A stretch of DNA of 32,040 bases, taken from Deltaproteobacteria bacterium (GTDB lineage Bacteria; Desulfobacterota; Dissulfuribacteria; Dissulfuribacterales; QOAL01). The stretch is from the NCBI GenBank assembly GCA_026986785.1, contig JALSNW010000037.1, positions 1 through 32,040 of the forward strand, read 5' to 3'. Under the pieces are notes generated by a model, which searched no databases, was not told where the DNA came from, and saw only the letters and a list, made by a program, of their open reading frames with translations. Shown piece after piece: positions 7,584 to 16,686 of this stretch (position 1 is its first letter; every line of letters starts with the position of its first letter). Both the position numbers and the translations under genes were made by a program.

Positions 7584-7698
7584 GATGCATATCCCACCAA
7601 GACCTTATCAGCCCTCGACTATACAGCCTCGTCGCCCTTCAAAGGCACATATTTTAGGGTTGACTTGGGCAAAGTTTCGGTGCTATTAAAATAAAAAA

Positions 7699-7717
7699 AG
7701 TATGAATTTTTATACTT
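7699..7717. repeat. AT-rich inverted repeat upstream of the phospholipase gene
   Basis: AAGTAT (7699-7704) and ATACTT (7712-7717) form an inverted repeat with a 7-base spacer, about 100 bases before the phospholipase ATG. It could be an operator or a chance feature of an AT-rich stretch. The rest of 7584-7814 shows no gene. Confidence 0.3.
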
Positions 7718-7814
7718 CAAATCAAAAAAACTTTTTTCTCTGTCTTCTTATCCAGGATTATGGATTTCATAGGCAAACATATCCGTTGAAATCCCACAAA
7801 ATAGGGGGCATATC

Positions 7815-9905
7815 ATGGGAACCAAAAAATCAGTACCAGAAAACGTGGGATTTATCTCTGTCTACAATGCAGAGATAGAGGCCATCAAGAAAAGAAGAAT
7901 GGCCCTGAACAGCAAAGAGGCAGACCTGGAAGGAAGGACAGAGACACATCGAGGGCAGATCACGACAAGGGCATTAGAGCCAAACATACCTGAAAAGAGC
8001 CCCTTGCCCATGTTCGGCATTGCCCTGTCCGGCGGGGGCATTCGTTCTGCTACCATAAATCTTGGTTTTCTCAAGGTCCTAAACGAAAACAATGTCTTCA
8101 GGCTTGCAGATTACTTATCCACTGTCTCTGGTGGAGGGTTCACTGGGAGCTATATAACGGAAAAATTGAGACTCCAGCTCGGCAAAGACCCTGGTCCTAA
8201 GGGAACCAATCCATATGAAGGGCTTTTTTCATCAGATGACATAGCACACATAAAGAGACACGGCTTCTATCTGGCCCCGGGGAAAAAGGGCCTGCAAAAA
8301 CTAATGGACTATACTGTCCTGATAGGAGGATTTATTGCAACAGCCCTTCTCCATCTGATTTGGTATGTAATGACATTTATATTGATCCTTTATCTTTTCA
8401 AGGTCATCTATCTATCGATTGGTAACCGCTTCTTCAATAATCTCGGTATAGTAGCCATGGCTGTTTTTGGCCTTTCTGCCTGTTGGTATTATTTTTGTCA
8501 TGGCCTTAGATTCTGTGGACGTCGATTCTTATGGCCCGTAAAAGGACTGATCACAGCTCTTGCCTTGTCCCTTGCCGCTATATTCCTGGTATACTTTATT
8601 GATCAGACAGGTAACCTCCCCCAACTTGTCTATCCCGCCCCGTTTGATGATTTTGTCTTTCTTTTGGCAGTAGTTTTCATTATTGGCATCTTTGCCAACC
8701 CTAATATATTGTCGCCAAGCCAGATCTACCGATTTCGGCTTGAAGAGGCCTTCAGATGGTTTGGTAAAAAGAGTAGGAAACTCTGTGACATAGGCCCTGA
8801 TTGCGGTGAGAAAGGCTGGGGACCAGCACCCTATCCCCTCATCAATACCACCTTGAACCTTTCAGGGGCGGCCCAACCAGAACCCTCCAAGACAAAATCT
8901 GGAAATTTTGGGAAATCACCAGACAAGCTTCCCTATAGTGGCTTTAAGACCTGCGACTATTTTCTCTTGTCGCCCTTTTACTGTGGTTCCAAGCTGACAG
9001 GTTTTTTACCAACTGCCAATAGTGAATATCGATTGATGAGCTTGTCGACGGCTGTAACCATATCAGGTGCTGCCCTCAACCCGGAAATGGGCTATAGGTC
9101 CAACAAGATCACTGCATTCTTCATGACCCTTTTGAACCTGCGTCTCGGTTACTGGGCACTAAATCCATACCTGTTCAAAAGATGCTGGAATATAGGGGAG
9201 CAGATTGCTTATTGCTTATCTAAATGCCTAAAAAACATGGGCATAAAATACTTCTGGCCAACATATTGGCCTGTATACAATATCTATGAACTGCTCAACA
9301 AGTCGAACATATATAGATGGAGGGTAAACCTTTCGGACGGTGGCCATATTGAAAACCTCGCCGTCTTCGAACTATTGAGACGAAAATTGCCCCTCATCGT
9401 AGGAGTCGATGCAGGCGCAGACCCGGATTATACCTTCTCGGATCTGAAAAACCTGGTTGCCAGGGCCAGAAACGAATTGGGCATAGAGATCAAATTCAGG
9501 CAAGATCCAGAAACGATCATCAGGCCCAGAGCCACTTCTGGATTTTCACAGAGGCAATTTTGCATAGCAGATCTCTATGATCTTCCCAGGATCAAAAATG
9601 GCTGTAAGAAACACATTGGCATCTTCGTATATGTGAAGGCCTCGATAACGGCACAAGAGATCAAAGATCCCCAAAGGAAACAAAAGAGTTATACCTACAG
9701 GCTTTATCATCCCAAGTTCCCTCATGAACCCACATCTGATCAATTTTTCGACGACGCCCAATGGGAGGCCTATTTTGAGACTGGAAAGGAGATGGCAATG
9801 GCATTCCTGGAAGAATGCAGGAAGGCAGATCCAGCCAAACCTCCTAAGTTTCCCCAAGATATCACCCTGAACAGATTCAGTAAGATGGTGAGTGCCATAA
9901 ACTGA
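7815..9905 (+). CDS. Patatin/cPLA2-like phospholipase with an inserted membrane domain
   Basis: This is a 696-residue protein. After a charged helical N-terminus comes the oxyanion-hole motif ALSGGGIRSAT (70-80), then the nucleophile elbow STVSGGGF (102-109) with likely catalytic Ser105. About 400 residues later is the catalytic DGG of patatin-fold enzymes (NLSDGGHIENLAVFELL, Asp508), followed by IVGVDAGAD. The SGGGxRSA form is closer to cytosolic PLA2-like members than to plant patatin. Between Ser and Asp lie about four hydrophobic segments (roughly 166-198, 208-228, 244-262 and 279-297), so the enzyme should be membrane-anchored. Family members hydrolyse phospholipid acyl esters; the substrate here is unknown. 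It is a single gene, with a divergent hsp20 unit ending upstream and a convergent kinase gene 11 bases downstream. Confidence 0.85.
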   Translation: MGTKKSVPENVGFISVYNAEIEAIKKRRMALNSKEADLEGRTETHRGQITTRALEPNIPEKSPLPMFGIALSGGGIRSATINLGFLKVLNENNVFRLADYLSTVSGGGFTGSYITEKLRLQLGKDPGPKGTNPYEGLFSSDDIAHIKRHGFYLAPGKKGLQKLMDYTVLIGGFIATALLHLIWYVMTFILILYLFKVIYLSIGNRFFNNLGIVAMAVFGLSACWYYFCHGLRFCGRRFLWPVKGLITALALSLAAIFLVYFIDQTGNLPQLVYPAPFDDFVFLLAVVFIIGIFANPNILSPSQIYRFRLEEAFRWFGKKSRKLCDIGPDCGEKGWGPAPYPLINTTLNLSGAAQPEPSKTKSGNFGKSPDKLPYSGFKTCDYFLLSPFYCGSKLTGFLPTANSEYRLMSLSTAVTISGAALNPEMGYRSNKITAFFMTLLNLRLGYWALNPYLFKRCWNIGEQIAYCLSKCLKNMGIKYFWPTYWPVYNIYELLNKSNIYRWRVNLSDGGHIENLAVFELLRRKLPLIVGVDAGADPDYTFSDLKNLVARARNELGIEIKFRQDPETIIRPRATSGFSQRQFCIADLYDLPRIKNGCKKHIGIFVYVKASITAQEIKDPQRKQKSYTYRLYHPKFPHEPTSDQFFDDAQWEAYFETGKEMAMAFLEECRKADPAKPPKFPQDITLNRFSKMVSAIN

Positions 9906-9916
9906 ACTACCATAGC

Positions 9917-12802
9917 TCAAGGGTCATCTTCCCTCCCGTGTGGAAACAATCTGGCTATTTCCTTCAGGAAAATCGAAAGGTTAACTGGTTTAGTCAAGAA
10001 GGCATCCACTGCGAGGTTCGACATCAACTCATCCGTGACAAGCTGGTTGTATCCACTACACAAGATCACCGATATTTTCTTGTTGTAGCTCCTCACTTCT
10101 TTGATCAGATCTGCACCACTCATCCTTGGCATGGTCATATCTGTGATCAGGAGATCCCAGCCATCTGGGGCCTTCTCAAAGGCCTCAAGGGCACTCTTTC
10201 CGTCCCCGAACACATGGACCTCGAATCCCACATCCTCCAGTACGGCCCTAAAGATGGAGCAAATCATCTCTTCATCATCTACGAACATGACTTTCCTGCC
10301 CTTGCCATCCACTTGGATACAAAAATCACCCTCATCTCGTGGGGGGCCATGGGACGCTGAAGGCCTTGATACAGGCAGATAAACCGTGAAACAAGAACCC
10401 TTGCCAGGCACGCTCTCTGCTTTAACATAGCCTCTTAGGCCATTTACGATACCGTGGACAACGGCGAGTCCAAGACCTGTCCCGTCTTCCTTGCCCTTGG
10501 TGGTAAAGTAGGGTTCAAAGATCTTCCCAAGCACTTCCTCGTCCATCCCACAGCCTGTATCCTCCACTGTCAATACGGCATATCTGCCAGGCCTCAGGCC
10601 CATGGCCTCTGCCTGGGCCTCATCCAATTCCCGTTCTGTCAGGCTGATGGTGAGGACCCCACCGGAATCACGCATTGCCTGATAGGCATTGGTAGAAAGA
10701 TTCATGACTATCTGATATAGATCAGCTGGATCTGCTAAGACCAGACCAGTAGGAGTGATATGCTTTTTTATCTCAATAGTCGCAGGCAATGTGGAATGAA
10801 GAAGCCTTATCACCTCTTCAATGGCCTCGGCCATATCCTGGAAATCCTTTTTGCCATCGGAATACCTGCTAAATTTTAGGATCTGCTGGACAAGCTCTTT
10901 TGCGCGCCTCGATGCCAACTCGATCTGGGACAGATAGGACTCCAGTTGAGAATTACCCGAGGCCTTCAATTGGGCAAGCTCTGTATAGCCGCTGATGGCT
11001 GCCAATATGTTATTGAAATCATGGGCAATACCTCCTGCCAAAGTGCCTATGGCCTCCATTTTTTGTGCATGGCGCAGCTCCTTTTCAAGCTCCTTGGTCC
11101 TGGTGATGTCCTGGACCATGGCTATGAGATATTTTATCTTCCCGTTCCTATCTGTAACAGGCGCCAGATTTACTGAGATCAGGACGTGGCTGCCATCCTT
11201 CTTCTTTAGCCATACCTCACTATGGACATTACTCGGACCAGCCTGCAACCTGTCCAGAATCTCTTTCCTGTCTTCCAAATCTACATAGAGATCATAGGTG
11301 GCAATACTCTGTATGAGCTCTTCAGGGGATTGGTATCCAAATATCTCGGCAAATCGGGGATTGACCGTTATGAATTGCCCTTCAATGGAGCTGAGAGAGA
11401 TCCCTTCTCCAACCCCGTTGAAAATGGTCCTATACTTTTCCTCGCTGTTTCTAAGTTCCTTGGTACGCCTGTTGAAATAGTATGCCAGCTCTCCCAACTC
11501 GTTGTTGACAGGGATGTCCAACTCCAAGGAAAGATCCCCGGAATCCTTCTGGATCTTCTTGAGCTGATTTGTGAGATGCTTGAGTGGCCTTAATATATAG
11601 TGATAAAGGAATAGCCCGGCAAGAAGTATTACCAAGAGGATCAAGCCGGATAGTGATAACATCAGGTGATTGGCAATCCGGCCTACTGGCGCTGTTATCA
11701 CCTCCTCAGGCACTGTCACAACCAGCTTCCAGTTTGTCTCAGGCATCACGAAGGCATAGACCAAGGCAGGCCTGTTGAAGAGGAAGTCCCTTTGTACTTT
11801 GAAAGACCGAGGGCTCTCCTCAGTGGCCAGGCTCTCATTAACAGGCGTTTGTAACAAGGCTGCAATGAGGCGGGCTTCCCAAGGTGCTATGTCAGAAGAT
11901 AATGCCATGAGCCTCTTTGCCATCTTTTCTATAGGTGCCTTCTGTCTTGCATTCTTCAGGATCTCTCTATTTATCTCCTCCAACACCTGGTTGACGGGTT
12001 GGAATACTGGATGAAGCCTGGCAAGCTCCATGCTCGTGACAAACTCGGTACAAGCCTGACCCCTCCCATCGCATTTAACCTTGTTCAATACATATTCTTC
12101 CTTGGGGAAGACTATGAAACTGTTATTTCTGTCCACCGCAAAGATATATCCTTTTATCTCCCTTGCAGCCTGTACAAAAAGTTTTTTGAGGCCTGCAAGC
12201 CTCAGGTCAACAGTTGCAGTCCCCAAGAACTCACCTCTTTTTCGCATACTTGCAGAACATGTAACCATGGGCTCATGGGAATACGGATCGATATAGGCCC
12301 TAGACCAATAGACCTTTCCCTTTTTCAGAAATCTGACTGGGACATACCACTCCTTGTCGTGGTATCCATAACGATTGTAATCATCGTAGAACACGAGCTG
12401 CCCTTGGCGGTTCCGCCCCCAAAAGAAACTTAACCTCTCTTTTTTGGGATCAAACTTGAAGGGCTCAGGCCATATCCCTCCTCCTGCTGTTATCTGCCTC
12501 AGGATATCAACATCAAAGATTCCAGGGACCTGTCTCTTAATTGCCTCAAAATCAGGGCTCAGATTTACGGCAGTATAGCCAATGTTTAAGGCAACAATCT
12601 CTGCCTGGGCCAACATAGTGCTTATCTTGGTTACTACCTCCCTACCCGTCTCTTCTATATTGTGTTTTCTCTCTTTGAGTAAAACTGGTTTTATGATGTC
12701 CTGGGTTGTATATATCACTACGGCAATAACCGCAGCCATGAGCATGACAAAGCTTATTGGAATGAATGTCTGGATATTGTGCTTGAATCGTATCGACTGC
12801 AT
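9917..12802 (-). CDS. Hybrid sensor histidine kinase (dCache-HAMP-PAS-HisKA-HATPase-REC)
   Basis: The 961-residue protein reads in order: membrane helix (about 13-33); a large periplasmic sensor of dCache type (about 40-375, with EWYVPV and [16 protein letters not shown] pieces); a second helix (382-402); HAMP linker (403-455); and PAS (about 456-575). Then come HisKA with phospho-accepting His594 in [11 protein letters not shown], HATPase with N-box [11 protein letters not shown]1 VEDTGCGM and G2 GTGLGLA, and a C-terminal receiver (836-955) with acidic Asp842/Asp843, phospho-acceptor Asp888 in ITDMTMP and Lys938. All catalytic residues are present. The HDFNN form belongs to the HisKA_4-like group common in deltaproteobacteria. 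No separate response regulator gene lies nearby, so its output partner is elsewhere. dCache sensors often bind small organic ligands; the ligand is unknown. Confidence 0.95.
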   Translation of the reverse strand: MQSIRFKHNIQTFIPISFVMLMAAVIAVVIYTTQDIIKPVLLKERKHNIEETGREVVTKISTMLAQAEIVALNIGYTAVNLSPDFEAIKRQVPGIFDVDILRQITAGGGIWPEPFKFDPKKERLSFFWGRNRQGQLVFYDDYNRYGYHDKEWYVPVRFLKKGKVYWSRAYIDPYSHEPMVTCSASMRKRGEFLGTATVDLRLAGLKKLFVQAAREIKGYIFAVDRNNSFIVFPKEEYVLNKVKCDGRGQACTEFVTSMELARLHPVFQPVNQVLEEINREILKNARQKAPIEKMAKRLMALSSDIAPWEARLIAALLQTPVNESLATEESPRSFKVQRDFLFNRPALVYAFVMPETNWKLVVTVPEEVITAPVGRIANHLMLSLSGLILLVILLAGLFLYHYILRPLKHLTNQLKKIQKDSGDLSLELDIPVNNELGELAYYFNRRTKELRNSEEKYRTIFNGVGEGISLSSIEGQFITVNPRFAEIFGYQSPEELIQSIATYDLYVDLEDRKEILDRLQAGPSNVHSEVWLKKKDGSHVLISVNLAPVTDRNGKIKYLIAMVQDITRTKELEKELRHAQKMEAIGTLAGGIAHDFNNILAAISGYTELAQLKASGNSQLESYLSQIELASRRAKELVQQILKFSRYSDGKKDFQDMAEAIEEVIRLLHSTLPATIEIKKHITPTGLVLADPADLYQIVMNLSTNAYQAMRDSGGVLTISLTERELDEAQAEAMGLRPGRYAVLTVEDTGCGMDEEVLGKIFEPYFTTKGKEDGTGLGLAVVHGIVNGLRGYVKAESVPGKGSCFTVYLPVSRPSASHGPPRDEGDFCIQVDGKGRKVMFVDDEEMICSIFRAVLEDVGFEVHVFGDGKSALEAFEKAPDGWDLLITDMTMPRMSGADLIKEVRSYNKKISVILCSGYNQLVTDELMSNLAVDAFLTKPVNLSIFLKEIARLFPHGREDDP

Positions 12803-12920
12803 AAAAATGCTATCTTATCACCTGTTTGAAAATGGTTGAAGGTCTCTCATCTCTTTTTTTATCGACCCTTCTCGAGGTATTGAGAACAGGGTTTTTGACT
12901 CATGACAAAAACAGCCTTTC

Positions 12921-12950
12921 AATATAGATCAACATCAACAAAGCCATCCA
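12921..12950 (-). promoter_or_regulatory. Weak candidate promoter of the kinase gene
   Basis: On the minus strand a TGGATG-type box (about 12950-12945) stands 18 bases before TATATT (12926-12921). The -10 is good but the -35 is poor. The start would lie near 12914, about 110 bases before the ATG at 12802. Confidence 0.25.
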
Positions 12951-12955
12951 AGTCT

Positions 12956-12975
12956 TCTTGAATCATTATTCAAGA
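12956..12975. promoter_or_regulatory. 20-bp palindrome, candidate operator
   Basis: TCTTGAAT (12956-12963) and ATTCAAGA (12968-12975) form a perfect inverted repeat around CATT. It sits in the 326-base divergent gap between the hybrid kinase gene and hdeD-yfdX, just upstream of the weak kinase promoter. A repressor or activator dimer could bind here and act on either unit. It has no T run and is unlikely to be a terminator. Apart from this and TTGACA at 13023-13028, nothing else is seen in the gap. Confidence 0.45.
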
Positions 12976-13128
12976 CAACATATTGTTTTTACATCAAAAT
13001 AAAAATTTTTAGAAAAATCTTCTTGACATTTGCCTATCTTGTTCAATCTTTTCAAAGCATAATATTTTACAATTTTGCTTTTGGTTTATGAAATTTTTTA
13101 CAAATTTGTCAAGGAGGAGACATATAGC

Positions 13129-13752
13129 ATGACGACCAATATGGACGGTTCAAAGACACAATCTTTTGCCTGGGGAGACGTTGAAAAAAACTGGAAATGG
13201 CATCTCCTTCTCGGGCTCTTTTTCATTGCAACAGGCGCCATTGGCCTTGTCATCACCCCATTGGCCACCCTTTCCACCATCCTGCTCTTTGCCTTTTTCA
13301 TGTTGGCAGGAGGGCTACTCCAGCTCTTTGAAGCCTTCAGGGCCGTCAGTGGCTGGAAAAGCCGTCTCTTGCACATCTTGGGAGGGGCCTTCTATGTTGC
13401 AGGTGGCATGGCCTGTTTCTTGAATCCAGTGGCAGCCTCCTTAGCCCTTACCCTGTTGCTTGCAGCCTCGATCCTGGTAACCGGGACATTGAGATTGGTC
13501 ATAGCCTTTCAACACAAGGATGAGATGAAGGACTGGGTAGTGCTTCTAATAAATGGAATTGCATCCATTGTCATTGCCATACTTATTGGAATTTCTTGGC
13601 CTTATTCAGCTATTTGGACCCTTGGGCTTTTCATCTCCATCGACTTGATCTTCAACGGCTGGAGCCATATAATCGTTGCCCTTGGTGCCAGAAGACGGCT
13701 TGATCTGAAAATGGACAACATTACTGAAAAAACAGAACCAAAAGCCATATAG
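13129..13752 (+). CDS. hdeD: HdeD/DUF308-family membrane protein
   Basis: The 207-residue protein has six membrane helices (about 25-44, 48-70, 79-97, 101-123, 136-154 and 160-184), with a polar N-terminus and a charged C-terminal tail. The paired-helix pattern GLFFIATGAIGLVITP / FMLAGGLLQLFEAF is the DUF308 repeat of HdeD. In E. coli HdeD is an inner-membrane acid-stress protein of unclear mechanism. The start is ATG 13129 behind AAGGAGGAG (13111-13119), not the upstream in-frame start at 13075. The yfdX gene begins 16 bases after its stop, and the two are very probably one stress operon. Confidence 0.88.
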   Translation: MTTNMDGSKTQSFAWGDVEKNWKWHLLLGLFFIATGAIGLVITPLATLSTILLFAFFMLAGGLLQLFEAFRAVSGWKSRLLHILGGAFYVAGGMACFLNPVAASLALTLLLAASILVTGTLRLVIAFQHKDEMKDWVVLLINGIASIVIAILIGISWPYSAIWTLGLFISIDLIFNGWSHIIVALGARRRLDLKMDNITEKTEPKAI

Positions 13753-13767
13753 GAGGAATAAAGAACC

Positions 13768-14727
13768 ATGACTGAGAAACTTGAAAACAGATCCATGCTG
13801 GCTCGAACACTTTCAGCACCTCTTGCCGCATTGTTCCTTGCCTCTACGTTCATGGGCGTGGGGCTCATGAACACCAAGGCACTTGCTGAACAGAAGGGTG
13901 TTGGCATAAAACCTGAACACCAGCTCAAAACCTCGGCCCAAATCTCTTCAAAAGCAGTGGAAAAGGAAAAGAAAAAGGCCAAAGAGGTGGCCAACAACCT
14001 TGATCAAAAGGCAATAAAGGCTGTGGCAGACACCTATAAAGTCCTGGACCTCTTAAAGCAGAAGAAATCCAAACAGGCCCTGGAACTCCTCAAGAAGGTC
14101 ATAGGTGAGATGGAGATCATCCTTGCTGCCAATAAAAAAGCTGCTCTCATCCCCATCAACAGTTATCAGGTGGTCGTGGATGTAGATCTGTCTCCCAAGG
14201 AGATCCGCAGCAGGATAGATGACGTGAGAGAAAAGCTGAACGCCGGTGACATCCAAGGTGCAAGGCAGATCCTCGACACACTCCAGAGCGAGATAGACGT
14301 CATCATAGAGCAGCTCCCCCTTGGCACCTATCCTGATGCCATGAAACTGGCATCAAAATATATAATTGATGGCAAGATAGACGAGGCCAAAAGTGTCCTT
14401 TCCATTGCACTAAACTCCATGGTTCTCAAAACCATAGTCATACCGCTTCCTCTTGTTCGTGCAGCCGATCTGATAAAAGCGGCATCGAATACTGCAAAGA
14501 TAGACAAGACACAGGCGCTCAAATATCTCGATGAAGCCAAGAAACAGCTCAAAGTGGCAGAACTGCTCGGTTATGGGAAGAAGGATTCAAAGACCTATAA
14601 TGATCTTGAAAAACGCATAGAATCCATACAAAAGGAGATCAAGGGCCAGAATAAGGCCGAAAAGATGTTTGAAGAACTCATCAACAAACTCAAGGAATTC
14701 AGAAAACATATCGGTGGCAAAAAGTAA
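13768..14727 (+). CDS. Exported YfdX-family protein
   Basis: The 319-residue protein has a long signal peptide with likely cleavage after KALA (about residue 40). A YfdX domain follows (about 55-235): ALELLKKVIGEMEIILAANKKAALIPINSYQVVVDVDLSPKE, then the PLGTYPDAMKLASKYIIDGKIDEAK and PLPLVRAADLIKAAS segments. YfdX of enterobacteria is a periplasmic protein induced with the EvgAS acid-resistance regulon, and its role is not settled. The last 85 residues are a Lys/Glu-rich helical extension, probably coiled, beyond the family core. A clear AGGAGGAA ribosome site and the 16-base spacing tie it to hdeD. A strong shared terminator follows. Confidence 0.85.
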   Translation: MTEKLENRSMLARTLSAPLAALFLASTFMGVGLMNTKALAEQKGVGIKPEHQLKTSAQISSKAVEKEKKKAKEVANNLDQKAIKAVADTYKVLDLLKQKKSKQALELLKKVIGEMEIILAANKKAALIPINSYQVVVDVDLSPKEIRSRIDDVREKLNAGDIQGARQILDTLQSEIDVIIEQLPLGTYPDAMKLASKYIIDGKIDEAKSVLSIALNSMVLKTIVIPLPLVRAADLIKAASNTAKIDKTQALKYLDEAKKQLKVAELLGYGKKDSKTYNDLEKRIESIQKEIKGQNKAEKMFEELINKLKEFRKHIGGKK

Positions 14728-14750
14728 TTTCAGCCCAATGATACCTCTCA

Positions 14751-14790
14751 ATATAAAACCGCAGGACTTTGAAGCCCTGCGGTTTTATAT
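14751..14790. terminator. Bidirectional intrinsic terminator
   Basis: A perfect 15-bp stem, ATATAAAACCGCAGG (14751-14765) with its complement at 14776-14790, surrounds a 10-base loop. T-rich tails lie on both strands, so it can end yfdX on the plus strand and the transglutaminase-like operon on the minus strand. Confidence 0.92.
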
Positions 14791-14809
14791 TGTTCAAACA
14801 GATCCCAAG

Positions 14810-16672
14810 CTAAGGGCCAATAAAGAGCCTCAAGCTGTTTTCTTCTGGATCAAGCAGGTTAGATATCACTTTTTTCAGCCTTTTGAACTCTTTGCCATTT
14901 TTTACGAACCCCCTTCTGATCTCTACCTTTCGAACACAATCGAGTCGAGAGTCAGAGGCCTTGCAGAAATTTTCCCAAGACATTGGCCCGATCTGTCCCC
15001 TTTGATCCTTAGGGATTGCAGCTATCCTGTAAGGATGCGGGAATCTAACGATAAATTTCACTATAGAGGAATCACCCTTTCGAAAAAAAAGTGGGTTCTT
15101 TCTATTTTCAGGACATGTGGCCACTGTATCGAGTACAGAGATCCTCTGGACAGGAAGGATCCAAAAATCGCCACAGGTTATAATAAAATCCTTTACCTTG
15201 AAATTGGCCCTAAGACTAACTGGCCCAGCCAAAGGGTCCAGATTCGATATCTCTAAGGGAGCAAGCGGCACTGCCAAAGGGTTTAGTGAATGGAAAAATA
15301 TAGAGCTTGTAACCTTGAATTCCTTGGGCGTCAGATCTCGAAACATCTTCCTCGTTCCCTGGGCATCCCTACCGCTCCTGACGGTCTTGAAATGGTAATA
15401 GAGTATAGAGGGATCATTGCAATCCACTTCATAGCTTGAGACATTCCGGGTGGGACGCACATCCACTATGGGAACAAATTTCCCAGTTGCCAAGTCCAGG
15501 CCAAGTTGACCATCCATACCAGTGATACCTGGAGACAGGTCCTTAACATCAAAGGAATAAAACCTATGGCCAGTCTTTACCAATAGGGTATCGAGATAGA
15601 GGGGATATGGGCAGGATTTAATGTCCTTGACCCAGATGCCCCGTGAGCTGGCCATTATGAGATGGGGAGCAAGCCCCTTTGTTTTCAGTATCTGATAAAA
15701 CAGCAATGCAACATCTATCTGGCTGCCATAACCAGACATGAGGGTTTGTCTCGGGCTCTGGAAGACCAATTTCGTATCAAAAAAACTGATAGGCAATATC
15801 TCGAGTCTCTTAGTCAGCTTGGAGTAGATCTCATCCGCAGAGCCAGACAAGGACAAGGCTTTTAAGATACGTCCCAATCCAGCCTGTGTATCAGCCCGAG
15901 AGAAGATCCTATCGAACCAGGTTGCCACCTGCTGCCACGATCCAAAGGTGGAAAAGATGAGTGTCGATGCCATATTCTCCACAGGAGGACTGAAGGGTTC
16001 CTTTGGGGCCTTGTCAAGATCCTTTCCTGTCCACGTCAAGATCCTCCTGCCCTGTTGCATCTCAGTGGCGAAGTGGATATGCCTATCCTTCAGATGATAG
16101 TCGAAGTAGCTTCCCTCAGGCAGATCTATAACCACGGTCTTTTGCCTGCAAGGATCGGCCAATCTGAATGACTCAAGGCCCCAGAGGCCGATCCTTGCAT
16201 GTTTCACTATCTCGAGTTCTATCTTGCAGCCTTTCTCTATTACGGGGAAGTTGACAATCCTCAACCTGGCCCCTGAAAATATGGAGGCCCCCTGAGTAGA
16301 AGGATCAGCAATGTCGTTTATCTCTTTTGGGGACACCTCCACAATCTTTCCATCTGGCAGGATGGTCCTTGCAAACTTGACGTCAACTTTTTCATAGGCG
16401 CTATTGTAGCCAAAACGGAAATCCCCCCTATCCTTTTTCCCCTTATACGTGTTTATCAGGGTCTTAAAATAAAGGGTCAGGCTGTAACTGCCGTCAGGGT
16501 TGAGCTGATAGCGCTTCTTCACAATAAGGTTCACTGCATCAGGAGGCCTTACTTGATAGGCAGACCCCATTGCATGGCAATATGCAGCAGAAAAAGGCCA
16601 GGCGACACAAAACAAAAACATGGCCAAGAAAAAAGGGGGGATTGGTGAATCAATACCAGAAAAAATCTTCAT
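14810..16672 (-). CDS. Exported DUF3857 protein with degenerate transglutaminase-like domain
   Basis: The protein has 620 residues from ATG 16672, which has AGGA about seven bases upstream; an in-frame ATG at 16708 has no ribosome site and lies inside the upstream gene. A signal peptide (1-30, ending AAYC) could be a lipobox-like site, though this is unsure. A DUF3857 domain (about 45-235) is followed by a transglutaminase-like fold (about 255-380). Aligned with its upstream neighbour, the catalytic Cys position reads Gln in YGSQID (315-320), the His position is replaced in YLDTLL (359-364), and only the Asp of FYSFD (Asp375) remains. It is therefore probably not a peptidase and may bind rather than cleave. 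The C-terminal 200 residues show DUF3858-like beta features. It is second in a two-gene operon, 14 bases after the first. Confidence 0.8.
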   Translation of the reverse strand: MKIFSGIDSPIPPFFLAMFLFCVAWPFSAAYCHAMGSAYQVRPPDAVNLIVKKRYQLNPDGSYSLTLYFKTLINTYKGKKDRGDFRFGYNSAYEKVDVKFARTILPDGKIVEVSPKEINDIADPSTQGASIFSGARLRIVNFPVIEKGCKIELEIVKHARIGLWGLESFRLADPCRQKTVVIDLPEGSYFDYHLKDRHIHFATEMQQGRRILTWTGKDLDKAPKEPFSPPVENMASTLIFSTFGSWQQVATWFDRIFSRADTQAGLGRILKALSLSGSADEIYSKLTKRLEILPISFFDTKLVFQSPRQTLMSGYGSQIDVALLFYQILKTKGLAPHLIMASSRGIWVKDIKSCPYPLYLDTLLVKTGHRFYSFDVKDLSPGITGMDGQLGLDLATGKFVPIVDVRPTRNVSSYEVDCNDPSILYYHFKTVRSGRDAQGTRKMFRDLTPKEFKVTSSIFFHSLNPLAVPLAPLEISNLDPLAGPVSLRANFKVKDFIITCGDFWILPVQRISVLDTVATCPENRKNPLFFRKGDSSIVKFIVRFPHPYRIAAIPKDQRGQIGPMSWENFCKASDSRLDCVRKVEIRRGFVKNGKEFKRLKKVISNLLDPEENSLRLFIGP

Positions 16673-16686
16673 ATTCAGTCCTATCT

